DNA of 17,973 nucleotides from Coriobacteriales bacterium (GTDB lineage: Bacteria; Actinomycetota; Coriobacteriia; Coriobacteriales; UBA8131). The first letter of the stretch is position 1, and every line of letters begins with the position of its first letter. A program made the translations under genes and the position numbers. The notes beneath the pieces were generated by a model. The model worked only from the letters and a program-made list of their open reading frames with translations. It had not been told where the DNA came from and did not search any database. Of the stretch, positions 6,050 through 13,528 are shown piece by piece. The stretch lies in NCBI GenBank assembly GCA_031272005.1, contig JAISUQ010000004.1:1-17973 (forward strand). Direction: 5' to 3'.

Positions 6050-8593
6050 ATGGTAGAGCACAATCTGGCCGAACAGGCCACACCTTCGCGCCCGCGCGTC
6101 ATCGAGTTGATCAAGCAATCCCTCAAGCGTCCGCTGACGACCATCGTTGCTGGTCCGGGCTTTGGTAAGACCCGGGCCCTGTATTCGGCGATGCAGGACT
6201 ACACTGGCGACGATTGGATATTGTTCTGGCTGCGGCTGACGCCCCGCGACAACAGCGAAAGCCGCTTCTGGGAGCACTACGTGCGCCTGTTCACCCAGAT
6301 CAACGATCTGCTCGGCGAAGCCATCGCCGAGATCGGCATGCCTCAGTCCGACTCCGACTACCACCACGCCATCTCATTGATCTTAGGCGACATCAAGCCG
6401 GAATACAGCTACATCATCATCATTGAGGATCTGCACTATATCACCAACGAGGCCATCCGCCACTATATACTGCGCAGCTCGGTGGACTGCCTGAGTTTCT
6501 CCAACATCATCATGGCTTCGCGGGAACGAATAGACATCTCCCCGATGATGCTTGCCGAGAACGAGGTCAGTGTGATCACCGAGGACAATCTGCGTTTCAC
6601 CTATCAGGAAACCGAGGAGTTCCTGAACAGCCTGGGCACAGAATTGCAGCCTGGGATGGTGGACAACATCTATACCGAGTCGGGCGGCTGGGCCTACGGC
6701 ATCGATTTGGTCGGCACCCTGCTCTGCCAGGGGGCGGCTACCGCCAGCCAGATCCGCCAGGCGCTCTCCTCCAGTGCTCATCAACTCATTGAACACGAGC
6801 TGTTCCTGCGCTTTCCGGAGGATTATCAGCGGCTGCTGATCCGTCTGACGTTGATTGACCATCTGGCCTTCGACCTGGTCCAGAAGCTGGCCGACAATCC
6901 GGGCCTGCTGGAGCAGCTGGACAAGCGCAGCTCATTCATCAGCTACGACCGCTACCTGCACGCCTATCGGATGCATCAGCTGATGGCCAGCTTCCTGGCC
7001 CAGTTCGTCGACCAGCTTTCGGAGGAGGAAATCGAGGACACCTACCGCCAGGCCGCCCGCTGGTGCCAGGAGCGCGGCTATACCCTGGAGGCCATCAGCT
7101 ACTACCAGAAGCTGCACGACTGGCCGGCCATCATCGACATCGCCATCGCACTGCAGCTGGGCGTGGATTACAAGACCGGTCAACTGATCCTGGATGTTTT
7201 GGAGAACACTCCGCCCGAGGTCTTCGAGGCCACACCCGCCGCCTATATCCTCTATGCCCGGGCGCTGCTCTCCCTGGGCCGGATTGCTGATGCGGCCTAC
7301 AAATGCGACGAGTCGATTGCCATCCTCGAGCAGCGTGAGTTGACCCCGCAGGTGGCCGAAGCCCTGGTCTGGACTTACAACAACCGCGGATTCGCCTCCA
7401 TCCTGATGAGTCTGGAGACCCGTGAATATACCTTCTCCAAGTACTTCGAGAAAGCCTACAGCTATCTGTCCTACAGCGACCCTAATCCGATAAACTCGGT
7501 GGTGGACGCCGGTATCATGCCGATTGCCTGCCTGGTCGGCAGCCCGGACGCCGGCGAGCCCGAGCTGTATGTCGACGAGGTCACCCGCACGGTGCCGTTC
7601 GGCTATCAGACGATGAGCGGTTGCCTCTATGGCACCGACGACCTGACCCGCGCCGAGGTGGCCTTCCATCGGACCCAGATGCCCGAAGCCGAGCGCTTCG
7701 CCGTCCAGGCCGTGCTCAAAAGCCGCGACAAGCAACAGACCGAGATTGAGAACCGCGCCCTGTTCTATCTGCTGCGCATCCATGTCTACAACGGCAAATA
7801 CACCGCCTGCAAATCGGTCATTGAGCAGCTCAACGAGCTGCTGGAACGCTCGCAGAATCCCAACCGCTTTGCCCTGCATAACGTCATCATGGGCTGGTAC
7901 TACGCTTCCATCGGCGAGATGGACAAGGTGCCGGCCTGGATGCGCAGCGATTTTCTGCCCAGCGAAGGTGCGGCCTACACCTCCGGGCTGGAAGACCTGG
8001 CCAAGTGTCGTTACTATGCCATGAACCACGATTATCTGACCCTGCTGGCCTTTATCGAGGGCAGCCCGTCGCTGCAAAGCCTGCGCAAGATCCTCTTCTC
8101 CCGCCTGGCCATCCTGATCTATCAGGCGGTCAGCTACTACCACACCAAGAATGAGGCAGCGGCCTTCGCGGCTTTGGAGGAGGCCTACGAGCAGGCCCTG
8201 CCCAACAATCTGGATCTGCGCTTCGTGGAGATGGGCAACGACATGCGGGCCTTAGCCTCTGCGGCGCTGAAAAGCCGGCGTTGCAGCATCCCCAAAGCCT
8301 GGCTGGAGGCCATCAAGAGCAAGTCGACGACTTACGCCAAGCGTCTGGCTTATATCCGCTCACAATTCCAGAGCGAGCATAATATCGGCGTTGAGGTGCA
8401 GCTGTCCTCGCGGGAGACAGAAGTGCTGGTCGATCTGTCCCAGGGGCTCTCCCGCTCAGAGATCGCCCTGGGCCGCGGACTGTCGGTGAACACCGTCAAG
8501 GCCATGTTGCAGTCGGTCTTCAACAAACTGGGTGCGGAGAACAGCAAGGACGCCATCCGCATCGCCTCGACCATGGGCCTGCTGGAAGCCTGA
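6050..8593 (+). CDS. MalT-like LuxR-family transcriptional regulator (STAND ATPase)
   Basis: About 847 residues, close to the ~900 of MalT/LAL regulators. Walker A is GPGFGKT at residues 35-41. Walker B is YIIIIEDLH, with Glu126-Asp127. A winged-helix region follows, then a long helical TPR-like sensor (~350-770) with repeated A/Y-rich helices. The C-terminal LuxR helix-turn-helix runs from about 785 to 840 (LSSRETEVLVDLSQGLSRSEIA...VNTVKAMLQSVFNKL). Such proteins switch between ADP- and ATP-bound forms on sensing an inducer and then activate promoters; the inducer here is unknown. ATG 6050 fits the family start (SRPRVIELI soon after); an in-frame GTG at 5966 would add 28 residues lacking family character. 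It stands alone, divergent from the UPF0145 gene, and I see no obvious target beyond its own region. Confidence 0.85.
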   Translation: MVEHNLAEQATPSRPRVIELIKQSLKRPLTTIVAGPGFGKTRALYSAMQDYTGDDWILFWLRLTPRDNSESRFWEHYVRLFTQINDLLGEAIAEIGMPQSDSDYHHAISLILGDIKPEYSYIIIIEDLHYITNEAIRHYILRSSVDCLSFSNIIMASRERIDISPMMLAENEVSVITEDNLRFTYQETEEFLNSLGTELQPGMVDNIYTESGGWAYGIDLVGTLLCQGAATASQIRQALSSSAHQLIEHELFLRFPEDYQRLLIRLTLIDHLAFDLVQKLADNPGLLEQLDKRSSFISYDRYLHAYRMHQLMASFLAQFVDQLSEEEIEDTYRQAARWCQERGYTLEAISYYQKLHDWPAIIDIAIALQLGVDYKTGQLILDVLENTPPEVFEATPAAYILYARALLSLGRIADAAYKCDESIAILEQRELTPQVAEALVWTYNNRGFASILMSLETREYTFSKYFEKAYSYLSYSDPNPINSVVDAGIMPIACLVGSPDAGEPELYVDEVTRTVPFGYQTMSGCLYGTDDLTRAEVAFHRTQMPEAERFAVQAVLKSRDKQQTEIENRALFYLLRIHVYNGKYTACKSVIEQLNELLERSQNPNRFALHNVIMGWYYASIGEMDKVPAWMRSDFLPSEGAAYTSGLEDLAKCRYYAMNHDYLTLLAFIEGSPSLQSLRKILFSRLAILIYQAVSYYHTKNEAAAFAALEEAYEQALPNNLDLRFVEMGNDMRALASAALKSRRCSIPKAWLEAIKSKSTTYAKRLAYIRSQFQSEHNIGVEVQLSSRETEVLVDLSQGLSRSEIALGRGLSVNTVKAMLQSVFNKLGAENSKDAIRIASTMGLLEA

Positions 8594-8642
8594 GCCACCA
8601 GCCGCCACCACCCCAAACCACCCGACACCCCGCAGGGCTGTT

Positions 8643-8689
8643 GCGCGCCACCCCCGCCAGGCGCCGAGCGCAGCGCGCCACCCCCGCCA
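8643..8689 (+). repeat. C-rich direct repeat upstream of polA
   Basis: GCGCGCCACCCCCGCCA occurs at 8643-8659 and again at 8673-8689, exactly 30 bp apart, with a degenerate third piece (CACCCGCCAGG) further on. It lies in the 157-bp gap between the regulator and polA. The 30-bp spacing (about three helical turns) could suit a protein binding site, but nothing proves this. Confidence 0.55.
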
Positions 8690-8738
8690 AAGGTGCAACA
8701 CCCGCCAGGCTGCCCCCAACACTGAGCAGCGCTTACGT

Positions 8739-8744
8739 TACAAT
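8739..8744 (+). promoter_or_regulatory. -10 box of polA, positioned for a leaderless mRNA
   Basis: TACAAT ends 6 bp before the polA ATG at 8751, so transcription would begin at or next to the A of the start codon. No Shine-Dalgarno is present in the preceding CAATAACCCC. Leaderless genes with TANNNT at this distance are common in Actinomycetota. No good -35 is seen. Confidence 0.6.
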
Positions 8745-8750
8745 AACCCC

Positions 8751-11588
8751 ATGCGAACTGTAGCGATCATCGACGGCAACTCCCTGATGCACCGGGCCTT
8801 CCATGCGGTGCCGCCCTACATGACGGCCCCGGACGGCCGTCCGACCAACGCCGTCTTCGGCTTCTTGAACATGCTGCTCAAGCTGAGCGAGGACTTCGCC
8901 CCCGATGGCATCGTCTGCGCCTTCGATCACGGCATCCCGGCCTTCAGGTTGGCAGCGGTGGAGAAGTACAAGGCTCAGCGCCCGCCCACCGACCCCGACC
9001 TCAAGCAGCAGTTCCCGATGATCAAGGCGCTGCTGGAGGCCCTGGCGGTGCCGGTGGTGGAGCTGGACGGTTGGGAGGGCGACGACATCCTCGGCACCCT
9101 GGCCGCACAGGCTGAGGCCGGCGGCATCAAGGCCCTGTTGGTCACCGGGGATAAGGACGCCCTGCAGCTGGTCAGCTCCACCACCAGCGTCGTCAAGAAT
9201 AAAAGCGGAATGAGCGATGTGGTCATCTACGACCCGGCCACCGTGCTTGCGGAGTGGGGGGTGGAGCCTGAGCGCATCCCGGACCTGCTGGGCCTGATGG
9301 GCGATTCCTCCGACAACATCCCCGGTATACCCGGCGTGGGCCCCAAGACCGCCACCAAGCTGTTGCAGCAATACGGCAGCCTGGAGGCAGTCGTGGAGCA
9401 TGCCGGCGAGCTGAAGGGCAAGATGGGGGAGAATGTCCGGGCCAATACGGATGCAGCCTACGCCAGCCGCGAGGTGGCAACCATCATCCGCGACGTGCCC
9501 TTGAGCTGCGATCTGGCTGCTGTCAGCTTCCCGGCCTACAGCTCGGCCGAGATCACCGCAGCCTTCCGTGAGTTGCAGCTGACCAGCCAGCTGCGCAAGT
9601 TCCTCTCGCTGATCGGCGAGAAGCCTGTGGCCACACCCGGCGCTGCCTCGCCTGGCGCTGCCACACCCGGCGCTGCCGCGCCTGGCGCTGCCACACCCGG
9701 CGCTGCCGCGCCTGGTTCCACCGCCGCCACCGCCACCGCAGGCACCAGCGCCTCCAGCATCGCCGGCGCCACCACCGCCACCACCACCGCCAGCAACCAG
9801 TCGGCAGTCTCCGCAGCTGCGGCGGCCGGCGCTGCTGCGACCGGTGTCGTTGCGGCGGCCTCCGCTCAGCAGGCTGCCGCTGCGTCCAGCCAGCCTGCCG
9901 CCTTGCCTGCGGGAGCCGTGGCCGCATATATCGCCGACAGCGCCGCCGAGTCGCTGTTTGGCTCGGCGCGTCGCCTGTATATTGCTAGTGAAAATAGCAT
10001 AATGCAATACGATGAGCCGGATTTCGGCAGCGCCCTGAAGGCCGCTGTTGCCCAGGGCTTCATCATCGCCCACGATCTCAAAGCCCTGTTCCAGGCGGCG
10101 ATTCCAGCCAACAGCGCCCTACCGGCCGCCTTCGCGGCGGCCGACATCGACCCGACGCGCATCTTCGACTGCTCCATCGCCGCCTATCTGCTGGACTCCA
10201 GCCTGGACAGCAGCAAACCCGAGGCCCTGTTCGAGCAATACCTCCCCGAACCACTGCCCGAGCCCACCGAGGAGCAGCCAGCTGGCGCCATCATCGCCCA
10301 GGCCCTGCTGCAGCTGTATGGTATCCTGGCCCAGCGCCTGACCCAAGACGGTTCTCAGGAGTGCTTCAAGGACATCGAGATGCCCCTGGTGCCGACGCTG
10401 CTGGCGATGGAGCGCTGGGGCATGAACGTCGACCGCGGTGTACTGGCCGAGCTCAACGACTCGCTCAGCCGCAAGCTGGAGGAGCTGCGCAGCCAGATAC
10501 TGCACGAGGCCGGCGAAGACTTCAATCCCGACTCGCCCAAACAGCTGGGCATCATCCTCTTTGAGAAGCTCAAGCTGCCGACCCTGAAGAAGACCCGCAC
10601 CGGCTATTCCACCGACGCCTCGGTACTCCAGGAGCTGGCCAGCCTGCACCCCGTGCCCCGCCTGATGCTGGAGTATCGCGAGCTGGCCAAACTGAAGTCC
10701 ACCTACCTCGACGCCCTGCCCCGCCTGATCGCCTCCGATGGCCATATCCACACCAGCTTCCACCAGGCCGTGGCGGCTACCGGGCGGCTGTCCTCCAGCG
10801 ACCCCAACCTCCAGAACATCCCGGTGCGCAGCGACCTGGGCCGGGAAATCCGCCGGGCCTTCGTGCCCGACCCTGCGGCCTTCGCTGGCCAGCCGACCGT
10901 CTTTCTGGCCGCCGACTACTCGCAGATCGAGCTGCGCCTGCTGGCCCATCTCTCCGGCGATGAGGGTCTGATCGCCGCCTTTGCCGAAGGTCAGGACTTC
11001 CATGCCTCCACAGCCGCCCAGATCTTCGGTGTGCCTCCGGCCGAAGTCACGCCGCAGCTGCGCAGCCGGGCCAAGGCGGTCAACTTCGGCATCGTCTATG
11101 GCCAGCAGGCCTATGGCCTGTCGCAGTCGCTGGGAGTGGGTTTTCAGGAGGCCAACGAGATGATCAAACGCTACTTCGCCACCTTTCCGCAGGTGCGGGC
11201 CTATCTCGACGAGGTAGTGGAGCAGGCTCGCAGCCAGGGCTGGGTGGCTACGCTTTTCGGTCGCAAACGGCATATCCGCGAGATCAACTCCAGCAACGCC
11301 AGCCTGCGCGGCTTTGGCGAGCGCACGGCCATGAACCACCCGATGCAGGGCTCGGCGGCCGACATCATCAAGCTGGCCATGGCTGCCGTGCAGCGACGCC
11401 TGGACAGCGACGGATTCGCCTCCCAGATGATTCTTCAAGTTCACGATGAATTGGATTTCAACTGCCGGGCCGATGAGATCGAGGCCCTGGCGCAGATGGT
11501 CAAACAGACCATGGAGGGCGTCGCCAACCTCAAGGTCGCCCTCATCGCCGATATCAGCTTCGGCGCCAACTGGGCTGAGGCGCATTGA
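8751..11588 (+). CDS. polA: DNA polymerase I
   Basis: A 945-residue family A polymerase for gap filling and Okazaki-fragment processing. Residues 1-290 are the 5'-3' exonuclease/flap domain (IDGNSLMHRAFHAVP, GWEGDDILGTLA, TGDKDALQLV, GDSSDNIPGIPGVGPKTA). Residues ~291-384 are a very long Ala/Pro/Thr linker. Residues ~385-545 fold like the 3'-5' exonuclease, but the DxE metal motif is missing (LYIASEN stands about there), so proofreading is probably absent. The polymerase domain has motif A DYSQIELR (Asp722), the O-helix RAKAVNFGIVYG (~770) and motif C HDE (898-900). ATG 8751 begins the family homology (MRTVAIIDGNSL). It appears to be a single-gene unit: leaderless start, hairpin after the stop. 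Confidence 0.97.
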   Translation: MRTVAIIDGNSLMHRAFHAVPPYMTAPDGRPTNAVFGFLNMLLKLSEDFAPDGIVCAFDHGIPAFRLAAVEKYKAQRPPTDPDLKQQFPMIKALLEALAVPVVELDGWEGDDILGTLAAQAEAGGIKALLVTGDKDALQLVSSTTSVVKNKSGMSDVVIYDPATVLAEWGVEPERIPDLLGLMGDSSDNIPGIPGVGPKTATKLLQQYGSLEAVVEHAGELKGKMGENVRANTDAAYASREVATIIRDVPLSCDLAAVSFPAYSSAEITAAFRELQLTSQLRKFLSLIGEKPVATPGAASPGAATPGAAAPGAATPGAAAPGSTAATATAGTSASSIAGATTATTTASNQSAVSAAAAAGAAATGVVAAASAQQAAAASSQPAALPAGAVAAYIADSAAESLFGSARRLYIASENSIMQYDEPDFGSALKAAVAQGFIIAHDLKALFQAAIPANSALPAAFAAADIDPTRIFDCSIAAYLLDSSLDSSKPEALFEQYLPEPLPEPTEEQPAGAIIAQALLQLYGILAQRLTQDGSQECFKDIEMPLVPTLLAMERWGMNVDRGVLAELNDSLSRKLEELRSQILHEAGEDFNPDSPKQLGIILFEKLKLPTLKKTRTGYSTDASVLQELASLHPVPRLMLEYRELAKLKSTYLDALPRLIASDGHIHTSFHQAVAATGRLSSSDPNLQNIPVRSDLGREIRRAFVPDPAAFAGQPTVFLAADYSQIELRLLAHLSGDEGLIAAFAEGQDFHASTAAQIFGVPPAEVTPQLRSRAKAVNFGIVYGQQAYGLSQSLGVGFQEANEMIKRYFATFPQVRAYLDEVVEQARSQGWVATLFGRKRHIREINSSNASLRGFGERTAMNHPMQGSAADIIKLAMAAVQRRLDSDGFASQMILQVHDELDFNCRADEIEALAQMVKQTMEGVANLKVALIADISFGANWAEAH
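9631..9714 (+). repeat. 30-bp tandem repeat within polA
   Basis: About 2.8 nearly perfect copies of a 30-bp unit run through 9631-9714, each itself two diverged 15-bp halves (CACCCGGCGCTGC and CGCCTGGCGCTGC types). They encode alternating ATPGA and APGA peptides in the interdomain linker. The length is a multiple of three, so copy-number change keeps the frame. Confidence 0.88.
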
Positions 11589-11649
11589 TGCAGCCGGCCT
11601 GATGACCCTGTCCGCAAGCCTTTTATTTCCGGCATGTTAATTAGCTTGC

Positions 11650-11680
11650 ACGCCCGTGTAAACTCTCGGGCGTTCCTCTT
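11650..11680 (+). terminator. Possible terminator after polA
   Basis: ACGCCCG (11650-11656) and CGGGCGT (11667-11673) form a perfect 7-bp stem with a 10-base loop, followed by the pyrimidine tract TCCTCTT. It is 61 bp past the polA stop. The U-tract is poor, so termination may be inefficient or Rho-assisted. Confidence 0.4.
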
Positions 11681-11707
11681 GCCATAAATTGTCCCCATCG
11701 GCATATT
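11679..11707 (+). promoter_or_regulatory. Candidate promoter of amtB-glnB
   Basis: TTGCCA (11679-11684, 5 of 6 to TTGACA) and CATATT (11702-11707, 4 of 6 to TATAAT) are separated by 17 bp. A TGAT-T-ATCA palindrome (11707-11715) overlaps the likely start region. Transcription from here would produce a leader of ~65 nt containing the two tandem hairpins. Confidence 0.4.
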
Positions 11708-11716
11708 GATTATCAG

Positions 11717-11761
11717 CACGGTCACAGGGGCCGTGAAAAAGTCGCGGTCAAGGGGGCCGCG
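11717..11761 (+). promoter_or_regulatory. Tandem dual hairpin in the amtB leader, ANTAR-RNA-like
   Basis: Hairpin 1 is CACGG (11717-11721), TCACAGGGG, CCGTG (11731-11735). Hairpin 2 is CGCGG (11743-11747), TCAAGGGGG, CCGCG (11757-11761). They are 26 bp apart and joined by AAAAAGT. The second stem pair differs by a compensatory change (A-T to G-C), which argues for RNA structure. If the stem pairs the C after TC with the last loop G (bulging one T), both become hexaloops, ACAGGG and AAGGGG, with A at 1 and G at 4. That is the pattern bound by ANTAR antiterminator proteins, many of which control nitrogen genes. Hairpin 2 ends 9 bases before the amtB GGAGG. Confidence 0.45.
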
Positions 11762-11777
11762 CAGAGAAACGGAGGAG

Positions 11778-13052
11778 ATGAGAGAGTTGGACACGGGTAC
11801 TAATGCATTCATGCTCGTATGCGCGATGCTGGTTCTCCTGATGACTCCCGGACTGGCGTTCTTCTATGGTGGCCTGGCCCGCCGCAAGAACGTGGTGAAC
11901 ACGATGTTCATGTCCATGGTGGTCCTGGGAGTAGTCGGGGTCGTCTGGGTGCTCGCCGGGCACTCGTTTGCATATGGCGGAGGCGATGACGCCTCAGAGT
12001 TCTTCGGCGGCTTTGACCTGATTGGTGGGGTCACATTCCTGGCGGATATGCAGGCCGAGGCGGGCGACGCCAACTTCGACGGCGGCTATCTCAGCCTGGT
12101 CAATGTCACCTACCAGGCGGCATTCGCGATGATTACCACCGCCATCATCACCGGATCGGTAGCCGGACGCATGAAGTTCGGCGCAGTCGTGGCCTTCGTC
12201 ACCATCTGGGTCCTTCTGGTCTATGCGCCGCTGGCCCACATGGTCTGGGGCGGCGGCCTGATTGGCGGCACCATCGGAGCTTTGGACTTCGCCGGCGGCG
12301 ATGTCGTACACATCTCATCCGGCCTGACCGGCCTGGTGCTCTGCCTGCTGTTAGGCAAGCGCAAGGGCTATGGGCTGGTCAGCTATCGTCCGCACAACGT
12401 GCCCTTTGTGGTTTTGGGTGCAGCCCTGCTGTGGTTTGGCTGGTTTGGCTTCAACGGCGGCTCGGCCTTCGCGGCCGACGGCATCGCCGCCCTGGCCCTG
12501 CTGAACACGGTTGCTGCCTCCGCCGCCGCGCTGCTCTCCTGGTCGGTAGTGGAGAAAATCAAGACCGGCAAGTCCACGCTGGTCGGCGCCTGCACCGGCC
12601 TGGTCGCCGGCCTGGTCGTGATCACCCCGGCTGCCGGTTTCGTCGAGCCCTGGGCGGCCATTCTGATGGGCGTGATTGTCTCACTGATCTGCTACTTCGC
12701 GATTTCCTTCCTCAAAGCTAAAATCGGTTATGATGATGCCCTGGATGCCTTCGGCTGCCACACCGTCGGCGGCATCACCGGCGGTATCCTCACTGGCCTG
12801 TTCTGCGTGCCCGAGCTCAGCTGGACCGATTTCGGCGGACTGTTCTACACCGGCGATCCCACCTTGCTGGGTGCTCAGCTGTTGGGTATCGTCATTACCA
12901 TCGTCTTCGTTGCCGTGGCCGCAGCCGTCATCGGCCTGGTCGTCAAGCTGATCTTCGGTGGCCTGCGCGCCAAGGAAGATGCCGAGGCCCAGGGTCTGGA
13001 CGTCTCGCAACACGGTGAATCCGCCTATCCCGCCTTCAACGGCCTGGACTGA
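11778..13052 (+). CDS. amtB: Ammonium transporter, Amt/MEP/Rh family
   Basis: A 424-residue integral membrane protein with about 11 helices that conducts ammonium inward as a trimer. The N-terminus LDTGTNAFMLVCAMLVLLMTPGLAFFYGG is the family signature. The pore twin histidines are visible: His154 in APLAHMVWGG and His328 in DAFGCHTVGGITGG. The NGGSAF segment near residue 230 corresponds to the substrate-recruitment region. The C-terminal tail (KLIFGGLRAKEDAEAQGL) is the part that PII proteins normally contact. ATG 11778 follows GGAGGAG very closely (2 bp); TTG 11787 is an alternative start with better spacing. A glnB gene follows 19 bp later, so this is the classic transporter-plus-PII pair, in which PII plugs the pore when nitrogen is plentiful. 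Confidence 0.95.
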   Translation: MRELDTGTNAFMLVCAMLVLLMTPGLAFFYGGLARRKNVVNTMFMSMVVLGVVGVVWVLAGHSFAYGGGDDASEFFGGFDLIGGVTFLADMQAEAGDANFDGGYLSLVNVTYQAAFAMITTAIITGSVAGRMKFGAVVAFVTIWVLLVYAPLAHMVWGGGLIGGTIGALDFAGGDVVHISSGLTGLVLCLLLGKRKGYGLVSYRPHNVPFVVLGAALLWFGWFGFNGGSAFAADGIAALALLNTVAASAAALLSWSVVEKIKTGKSTLVGACTGLVAGLVVITPAAGFVEPWAAILMGVIVSLICYFAISFLKAKIGYDDALDAFGCHTVGGITGGILTGLFCVPELSWTDFGGLFYTGDPTLLGAQLLGIVITIVFVAVAAAVIGLVVKLIFGGLRAKEDAEAQGLDVSQHGESAYPAFNGLD

Positions 13053-13071
13053 GAGAGGGGAGTGATTTGAG

Positions 13072-13410
13072 ATGAAGAAGATCGAAGCCATTGTGCGCCC
13101 CTCCAAGCTGGAAGCGCTCAAGGAAGCCCTTTTCAAGGCGGACATCAAGGGTATGTCCATCTCGGAAGTCAGCGGTTGCGGTAACCAGCACGGCTGGAAG
13201 GAGTACTACCGCGGCTCGGAGATTATCGTCAACACCCTGCCCAAGGTCAAGTTCGAGATCGTCACCACCGACCAGCGGGCTCAGGAGTTGGTGAAGATCA
13301 TCGTCGAGACGGCCCAGACCGGCCAGGTCGGCGACGGCAAGATCTTTATCCTGCCGGTGGATGAGGTCGTGCGTATCCGCACCGAAGAGGCCGGCGAGGT
13401 CGCCATCTGA
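13072..13410 (+). CDS. glnB: Nitrogen regulatory protein PII (GlnB/GlnK type)
   Basis: A 112-residue PII protein of standard length, an ATP/ADP- and 2-oxoglutarate-sensing trimer that regulates AmtB. It shows KKIEAIVRPSKLEAL, the T-loop GCGNQHGWKEYYRGSEI with Gln39 and Lys58 (in LPKVK) for 2-oxoglutarate binding, the B-loop TGQVGDGKIFILPV and the C-terminal RIRT. Position 51, the tyrosine modified by uridylyl- or adenylyltransferases in many bacteria, is Ile here, although Tyr46 is kept. Control by covalent modification at that site is therefore impossible. The start is fixed by GGGGAG at 13057-13062, 9 bp upstream. It is 19 bp after amtB, in the same operon, and a hairpin terminator follows. 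It acts as GlnK would; family-level identity is certain, the paralogue name is not. Confidence 0.93.
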   Translation: MKKIEAIVRPSKLEALKEALFKADIKGMSISEVSGCGNQHGWKEYYRGSEIIVNTLPKVKFEIVTTDQRAQELVKIIVETAQTGQVGDGKIFILPVDEVVRIRTEEAGEVAI

Positions 13411-13441
13411 AGCAGCCAGCCTCAACGTTTGCAGTAATGAC

Positions 13442-13477
13442 AGGAGCCGATTGCCCAGCAGTCGGCTCCTATCTGTT
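13442..13477 (+). terminator. Hairpin terminator after glnB
   Basis: AGGAGCCGA (13442-13450) and TCGGCTCCT (13462-13470) make a perfect 9-bp stem with an 11-base loop, followed by ATCTGTT. It starts 31 bp after the glnB stop. The T-tract is short, but the stem strength and position support a terminator for the amtB-glnB operon. An extended -10-like TGTTAAACT (13474-13482) on its downstream edge may start the next transcript. Confidence 0.6.
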
Positions 13478-13528
13478 AAACTGAGCAGGTTCACCAATCC
13501 GACTTTGATGGGGGGAGCAGGTACAGAC

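Noticed and set aside
6932..8143. A 403-codon minus-strand open frame opposite the MalT-like regulator
   Set aside because: It mirrors the TPR region of the regulator; the composition is a shadow of it.
10119..11585. A 488-codon minus-strand open frame opposite polA
   Set aside because: polA motifs on the plus strand are unmistakable, and the antisense peptide has no recognisable features.
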